A model generated the notes under the pieces. That model was not told the DNA's origin and did not search any database. It saw only the letters and a list, made by a program, of their open reading frames with translations. 64,000 nucleotides of DNA from Wenyingzhuangia marina (GTDB taxonomy: Bacteria; Bacteroidota; Bacteroidia; Flavobacteriales; Flavobacteriaceae), in the NCBI RefSeq assembly GCF_900130035.1, contig NZ_FQXQ01000002.1, forward strand, positions 62,001 to 126,000, written 5' to 3'. Shown piece by piece: positions 59,712 through 64,000 of the stretch. A program made the position numbers and the translations under genes. The stretch's first letter is position 1, and every line of letters starts with the position of its first letter.

Positions 59712-61448
59712 TTATATTGTAAGTGTTTGTATTTTATCTTCTTTGGTATATTGAATGGTAAAACTTAAACTTGTTAAATCAGCTTTTAAGAGTGCAGTTT
59801 CTTTATTATTTGTCCATTGAATATTGATTTCATTAGTAGTAGTATTCATTATCTCTACCGTTCCTAAAAAGGCTTTGTGAGTATTTCTTAATTGAATTAG
59901 TTTCAGTTGATTTAATACAACCTCTTTTTTCAATCCATTTTTAATATCCTCTAGACTTAAAGTAGTACGATTGATTTCTTTATGACTATCCTTCCCTCCT
60001 TTTTCTACAGCATCATAATCATTCGTTCCAGCAAAAACATCTAAATACCAAACTTGTGGCGTTCCAGGCATAAACAATTGAATAGCTCTGGCTAACAACA
60101 TCTTCTGATCATTTTCACCTAAAGCGCTGTAAAATGTTGCATTTACCTGATAGTATGATATTTTTTTCCCTTCAGCATCATATAAGTTTTTAACTCGTCC
60201 TCCTCTATCCATAATAGTGGTCATAATGGTTTCTATGTCACTATCTTCCAAAAGGCCTTTGTTGTAAACATGGTTTACTTCTTTTCCTTTAAGGTCTAAG
60301 ACTGGAATTCCGTCATGACAACCTAACATATTTACTGTTCTGTATCCCTTTTTTACAATTTCTTTTGCCCAAGTAAGTAAAGCCTTGCTGTTGGCTTTTT
60401 CAATGGTATGAATGGTCAATCCAGGTAAGAAAAAATCATAAATTTGATAATCTTTGCTGGCTACTTCTTCATGTAATCCCAATCCATATTCAGCATGAAT
60501 CTCTGGTAACAATGTCAAATTGTTTTTTTGAGCTATTTGCTTAATTCTATCCAAATAATCCCAAGTTCCAGGTTCGTTAAAAAAGTTAGTTTGTCCAATT
60601 TCTTTGTGTAAATAAGCAAAGGCATCTAATCGTAAAATTTTACATCCGTAGTCACTTAGTTTTTTTAAAGTTTCTTCATAAAACTCCCACACCAATGGAG
60701 AATTAGCATTCACATCCATTTGTCCTAAATAAGAACGATTTTTGGTCACAACTTTTAAAACTTGTGCTTTAAATTGATTGAGATCTCCCAAATCAATTTC
60801 AGAAACCTCCTTATTTTGATCAATGGCTTTGTTTACAATTTCACAAATTTCTTGTGCTTGTTGGATGTCTAAATTCCATACATTTTCTAAATCTTTTACC
60901 TTAATGGATTGATAACTAATTTTTTGATAAAAAGTATTCCAATAAGGTTTTTCAGTGCCATCAGGAAAACGAACGTTTAAAATTGGTAGTCCTGATTTTC
61001 GCATAAAAAGCTTGTCTAAATGCTCTTTGTTAGGAATTACTACTCCGTCATTTCCCATGACTCCTTCACCTTCCCAAAAGGCATTCCAGTCAATAAAAAA
61101 GTCTTTGTATTTTGAGGCTTTTCCGTGTTTTAATAAATCTTTAAACTGCGGAGAAGCTACAGATAAGTGATTTAAAACAATATCAAACTTTAAAGAGATA
61201 TTCAGATTTTCTAAAGCTTCTAAATCATTTTTAGAAACCAATTCTTGGTTAATATCATAATCTATAATAGAAAACCCTCTATCTAAATCACTATTAAAAA
61301 AGGTAGGTAATATATAAAATAATGAAAATGTACTTTTAAACTCTGGCAGTTTAAGCATGCTAATCATGTCCTGTAGGTTGTTTCCAACACTATCAGGATA
61401 AGCGTTTAACATAACTCCGTTGATATTTTGATTGATTTCTTTTTTCAT
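59712..61448 (-). CDS. GH13_18-type sugar phosphorylase (sucrose phosphorylase-like)
   Basis: A 578-residue cytoplasmic enzyme of the alpha-amylase superfamily resembling subfamily GH13_18, whose members split sucrose or related glucosides with phosphate. Catalytic residues fit: nucleophile D275 (ILRLDAFAYL), acid/base E316 (LTLLPEIHAEYG), H378-D379 (GCHDGIPVLD). The region after it, LFMPGTPQVWYLDVFAGTND and KEINRTTLSLED, follows sucrose phosphorylases. It is longer than most sucrose phosphorylases (about 480-505). No signal peptide is present. With the fructokinase (12 bases upstream) and the MFS importer in one unit, sucrose as substrate is the best inference; glucosylglycerate or sucrose-6-phosphate remain possible. 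Confidence 0.85.
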   Translation of the reverse strand: MKKEINQNINGVMLNAYPDSVGNNLQDMISMLKLPEFKSTFSLFYILPTFFNSDLDRGFSIIDYDINQELVSKNDLEALENLNISLKFDIVLNHLSVASPQFKDLLKHGKASKYKDFFIDWNAFWEGEGVMGNDGVVIPNKEHLDKLFMRKSGLPILNVRFPDGTEKPYWNTFYQKISYQSIKVKDLENVWNLDIQQAQEICEIVNKAIDQNKEVSEIDLGDLNQFKAQVLKVVTKNRSYLGQMDVNANSPLVWEFYEETLKKLSDYGCKILRLDAFAYLHKEIGQTNFFNEPGTWDYLDRIKQIAQKNNLTLLPEIHAEYGLGLHEEVASKDYQIYDFFLPGLTIHTIEKANSKALLTWAKEIVKKGYRTVNMLGCHDGIPVLDLKGKEVNHVYNKGLLEDSDIETIMTTIMDRGGRVKNLYDAEGKKISYYQVNATFYSALGENDQKMLLARAIQLFMPGTPQVWYLDVFAGTNDYDAVEKGGKDSHKEINRTTLSLEDIKNGLKKEVVLNQLKLIQLRNTHKAFLGTVEIMNTTTNEINIQWTNNKETALLKADLTSLSFTIQYTKEDKIQTLTI

Positions 61449-61459
61449 GTTGATTTTTT

Positions 61460-62383
61460 TTAAAGCTGAATATTTTCAGGTAAACCACCGATGTTTTGTA
61501 ATTTGATGGCTGCTACTTTTAAGCCTGTTTTTAAACATGCTTGCAAAGGTTGTTGCTGAATGTAACTGGTTAAAAATCCAGACCAAAATGCATCTCCAGC
61601 TCCTGTAGCATCCTCTACTTTTTCTATTTTAACAGCAGGTAATTGAATGGTTTCCTTTCCTTGTTGAGACAAAATAACTCCATTACTTCCTAAGGTTAAA
61701 CAAATAGTCTCTACGCCCATTTGATGAAAGAAATCAAAAATTTCTTGGTGACTCAATGTTTTGTTAAAAAGTCTAAATACATCATCTTCACTTACTTTTA
61801 CCAAAGGATTGTATTGACAGTATTCTTTTACCACTTCTAAAACCTCTCTTTCGCTATCCCAAATTTTTTCTGAATAGTTAATATCTATACTTAATTGGCA
61901 ACCCAACTCATAAGCTTTTTTGGCTTTGGTTAAGATAGTTGTTTGTGCAATGTCTTTACTCAACGCAAAACAAGTGGTGTGATATATTTTAGTGTTTAAT
62001 AGGGTTTCTTTAGTAATTTGAGACTCATAAATACAATAATCTGCCTCTCTATAAGGAATAAAATCAGGGGTTCCTTCTGTTCTAGAAACAAAAATGACAC
62101 TGGTTGATTTGTTTTTTAATTGATGAACAAACTGAGTATCAATATTGTTTTTTTGTAAGTTCTCCATCACAAACTCTCCCAATCCATCCTTTCCTACACT
62201 GGCTACCAATGCAGTGTTTAAACCTAGCCTAGAACAATAAGCGGCCACGTTGGTAGGAGATCCTCCTAAATACCTGTGATAATCTTTGGTTTGATTTATT
62301 TGTACGTTAGATTGATGTCCGATGAAATCAATCAGTACCTCTCCAACACAAAGAATATCTATGTTTTTTATGTTAGTTTTCAT
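61460..62383 (-). CDS. PfkB-family sugar kinase (fructokinase)
   Basis: A 307-residue ribokinase-fold kinase. The N-terminal IDILCVGEVLIDFIG and sugar-binding YLGGSPTNVAAYCSRLG are typical of fructokinases, and the ATP/anion-hole motif DATGAGDAFWSGFL supplies the catalytic Asp. The frame extends to 62413, overlapping the MFS gene, but ATG at 62383 gives the family start and leaves 10 bases after the MFS stop. It would phosphorylate the fructose freed by the adjacent phosphorylase. Confidence 0.93.
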   Translation of the reverse strand: MKTNIKNIDILCVGEVLIDFIGHQSNVQINQTKDYHRYLGGSPTNVAAYCSRLGLNTALVASVGKDGLGEFVMENLQKNNIDTQFVHQLKNKSTSVIFVSRTEGTPDFIPYREADYCIYESQITKETLLNTKIYHTTCFALSKDIAQTTILTKAKKAYELGCQLSIDINYSEKIWDSEREVLEVVKEYCQYNPLVKVSEDDVFRLFNKTLSHQEIFDFFHQMGVETICLTLGSNGVILSQQGKETIQLPAVKIEKVEDATGAGDAFWSGFLTSYIQQQPLQACLKTGLKVAAIKLQNIGGLPENIQL

Positions 62384-62393
62384 ATTTTCTGAA

Positions 62394-63719
62394 TTAATGA
62401 TGACTTGCAACAATTTTGTGATCTGTTGCTTTTTTAGCTTTCATAAACAGTGTAATTACAGCACTTATTAATAACAAGACTCCTGCAAATGTGATGGCTT
62501 GACGAGGATCGTTGTCTAAAAAGTTTTTTAAAATATATCCGAATGATAGATTTTGAATAATCATAGGAATTACAATCATCATGTTAATGATTCCCATATA
62601 AACCCCATAACGTTCTTTTGGAATGTCTGCAACAACCATTAAATAAGGAATTCCCATCATACTAGCCCATCCAATTCCAAAACCAGTAATGGCAAAGAAC
62701 AATAAGTTTTTATCCTCAATATGTGGAAAAGCAATAAACCCTGCTGCTGCCAATATCAAACAAACCATATGGACTGTTTTGGCACTATATTTTTTAGCAT
62801 AACCCACTAATATAAAAGCGACTAAGAATGTAACAATGTTATACCATCCGTTTACCAAACCTGTCCAACTCACCGCTTCTTCATAAGCTTCTGGATTGCT
62901 TTTTGGTGTGGCATTCCAAACAGACAAGGCAATACTTTTTGATGAATTTTGCCAATAACAAAACAATGCATACCATTGAAATAAGTAAACCAATGCCAGG
63001 TGCCACATAATTTTAGGCATGCTTCCTATGGCTGAAAATATTTCAATTAATGGTTGCAGAACACTTCTTTTTTCTGCTCTCATTTTAGCTAATTCTTCTG
63101 GAGTAGGCGGAATTTCTTTAGTGGTTTTAATACTCCATAATACAGAACCTATAGAACAAACTGCTCCTAAAAAGAAAGAGGCATATACCCATGTTGGTAA
63201 TGATCCTGTTTTTCCTATAAATATCATGGGAAAAATAAATAAAGATAAATTTGCCAATGTTTGTCCAAAACCTGTAAAAAAGCTTTGCATTTGAAACCCT
63301 AAAGGTTGTTGTTCTTCATCTAATTTATCAGCAATAAAAGCTCTATAAGGCTCCATTGCAGTGTTGTTTCCTGCATCTAAAATCCATAACAAACCTGCAG
63401 CCATCCATAAAGAACTACTATATGGAAATGCAATTAAAGCAAGACTACACATCAAAGCTCCAATTAAAAAATAAGGTTTTCTACGTCCAAACCTTGGAGA
63501 CCAAGTTTTATCACTTAAAGCACCAATTAAAGGTTGTACTAACAAACCTGTAACAGGTCCTGCTAAGTTTAATAAAGGAATTTCATCTGGACTAGCTCCT
63601 AAAAAATCGTAAATAGGATTTACGGCACTTTGTTGCAATCCAAAACTATATTGAATTCCAAAAAAACCAACATTCATATTTAGTATTTGCCAGAAACTTA
63701 ATTTTACTTTATGGAACAT
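62394..63719 (-). CDS. MFS sugar transporter (SLC45/GPH-like)
   Basis: A 441-residue inner-membrane transporter with twelve predicted helices. QPLIGALSDKTWSPRFGRRKPYF-type loop after TM2 (seen as GALSDKTWSPRFGRRKP) is the signature of sucrose/maltose symporters of the SLC45 and plant SUT kind, and NTAMEPYRAFIADKLDEEQQ follows TM4. The long loop about 215-240 separates the halves. The open frame has a GTG at 63722, but ATG 63719 is the likelier start. Together with the kinase and phosphorylase it forms an uptake and use unit. Confidence 0.92.
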   Translation of the reverse strand: MFHKVKLSFWQILNMNVGFFGIQYSFGLQQSAVNPIYDFLGASPDEIPLLNLAGPVTGLLVQPLIGALSDKTWSPRFGRRKPYFLIGALMCSLALIAFPYSSSLWMAAGLLWILDAGNNTAMEPYRAFIADKLDEEQQPLGFQMQSFFTGFGQTLANLSLFIFPMIFIGKTGSLPTWVYASFFLGAVCSIGSVLWSIKTTKEIPPTPEELAKMRAEKRSVLQPLIEIFSAIGSMPKIMWHLALVYLFQWYALFCYWQNSSKSIALSVWNATPKSNPEAYEEAVSWTGLVNGWYNIVTFLVAFILVGYAKKYSAKTVHMVCLILAAAGFIAFPHIEDKNLLFFAITGFGIGWASMMGIPYLMVVADIPKERYGVYMGIINMMIVIPMIIQNLSFGYILKNFLDNDPRQAITFAGVLLLISAVITLFMKAKKATDHKIVASHH

Positions 63720-63763
63720 CACTTTTGGTTTTTATGAATTAAGACTTAGGTTTTTTGTTTTAT

Positions 63764-63798
63764 AAAGAGCTGATGTTTTGTGATTACACCAGCTCTTT
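63764..63798 (-). terminator. Terminator after the TonB receptor gene
   Basis: A perfect 9-bp stem (AAAGAGCTG / CAGCTCTTT) with a 17-base loop, 19 bases past the stop at 63817, so the receptor and the MFS gene may form separate transcripts or be partly attenuated. Confidence 0.75.
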
Positions 63799-63816
63799 TA
63801 TCATAATTCTAACGGA

Positions 63817-64000
63817 TTAGAATTGGTATTTCAAAGCTAAGCTAATAGATCTACCAGGTAAAGTTCTACCTCTTACATAGTTTACTTGGTTGTCTGTAAT
63901 ACTTCCTTCTTCAGCTTCTGTAACCGCAATAACATCTAAAATATTATTTACAGATAAATTTACGTTTAAAGATTCTGTAATTGCATAGTTTACAAATCCA
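63817..64000 (-). CDS. TonB-dependent receptor, C-terminal end only
   Basis: Only the last 60 residues are in the window (stop TAA at 63817-63819). The sequence NLSVNNILDVIAVTEAEEGS and VRGRTLPGRSISLALKYQF, ending in an aromatic residue, is typical of the last strands of an outer-membrane TonB-dependent receptor (NNIL, R-x-LPGRSI, terminal F). Upstream position in the same orientation as the MFS, kinase and phosphorylase genes suggests it brings the same sugar across the outer membrane. Confidence 0.85.
   Translation of the reverse strand, partial: GFVNYAITESLNVNLSVNNILDVIAVTEAEEGSITDNQVNYVRGRTLPGRSISLALKYQF

Overview
The window reads as chromosome of a low-GC, probably marine member of the Flavobacteriaceae (Bacteroidota). 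The signs are: a type IX secretion (T9SS) C-terminal sorting domain at 2672-5497; Bacteroidota-type promoter boxes (TAnnTTTG, for example upstream of 24267, 31212 and 35930); a Bacteroidota-type HU protein; a GlmU-like protein of the alternative bacterial family; SusC/TonB-type receptors; and a DUF4856/imelysin iron locus. No rRNA, tRNA, CRISPR array, integrase, transposase or phage gene was recognised. Most genes are ordinary chromosomal genes, with a few accessory insertions.

Layout. 1-5.5 kb: two tandem secreted PL11-type rhamnogalacturonan lyases on the minus strand, the first running off the window edge. 5.7-12 kb: VIT-family metal transporter, mini-thioredoxin plus ArsP-type permease, pirin/OsmC pair opposite an AraC regulator, DMT-type exporter, methyltransferase. 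12-13.5 kb: GH28 polygalacturonase-like lipoprotein, a second pectin-type enzyme. 13.9-18.6 kb: HU protein, then a dense structured intergenic stretch (terminator, short repeats, REP doublet) abutting mnmE, then an aldo-keto reductase and NAD(P)HX repair enzyme. 18.7-23.2 kb: PAS-LuxR regulator and a four-gene unknown envelope cassette (secreted protein, secreted coiled-coil protein, ankyrin protein, lipoprotein) sharing the regulator's leader sequence. 23.3-31 kb: HMG-CoA-lyase-like enzyme, then a putative iron-uptake operon (DUF4856, imelysin, HTTM membrane protein, TonB receptor, haem-binding protein). 31.2-33.5 kb: feoA-feoB-small Cys-rich protein. 33.6-48.4 kb: symporter, universal stress protein, guaB, GlmU-like protein, apt, M1 peptidase, XRE regulator facing an M14 carboxypeptidase, Lrp, acyltransferase-like protein, DUF1761, helicase, OmpA lipoprotein. 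48.4-51.5 kb: a 1031-residue SIR2 / P-loop NTPase / TPR / OB-fold protein. 51.6-59.6 kb: DPP-IV-like peptidase, degenerate helicase half, small membrane protein, AraC regulator with an unknown beta-rich protein, second pirin, NAD(P)-binding protein, DUF4251 lipoprotein. 59.7-64 kb: sucrose-type uptake and phosphorolysis locus (TonB receptor end, MFS, fructokinase, GH13_18 phosphorylase).

The strongest novelty candidate is 48447-51542. Its order of SIR2-like domain, STAND-like NTPase, TPR array and OB fold parallels the core proposed for the animal antiviral proteins SAMD9/SAMD9L, and it sits alone between housekeeping genes, as a single-gene NAD-consuming defence system would. Other leads are regulatory: six TTTAC-N4-GTAAA-like sites between the XRE and M14 genes; a shared 17-bp palindrome (ATTTATT-N3-AATAAAT) at the promoters of both iron operons; a REP doublet whose stems covary; a long inverted repeat between the second AraC gene and an unknown protein; and a duplicated leader tying the LuxR regulator to the unknown cassette.

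All coordinates were read by eye. Family names come from motif recognition without any database search, and transmembrane and domain limits are approximate.
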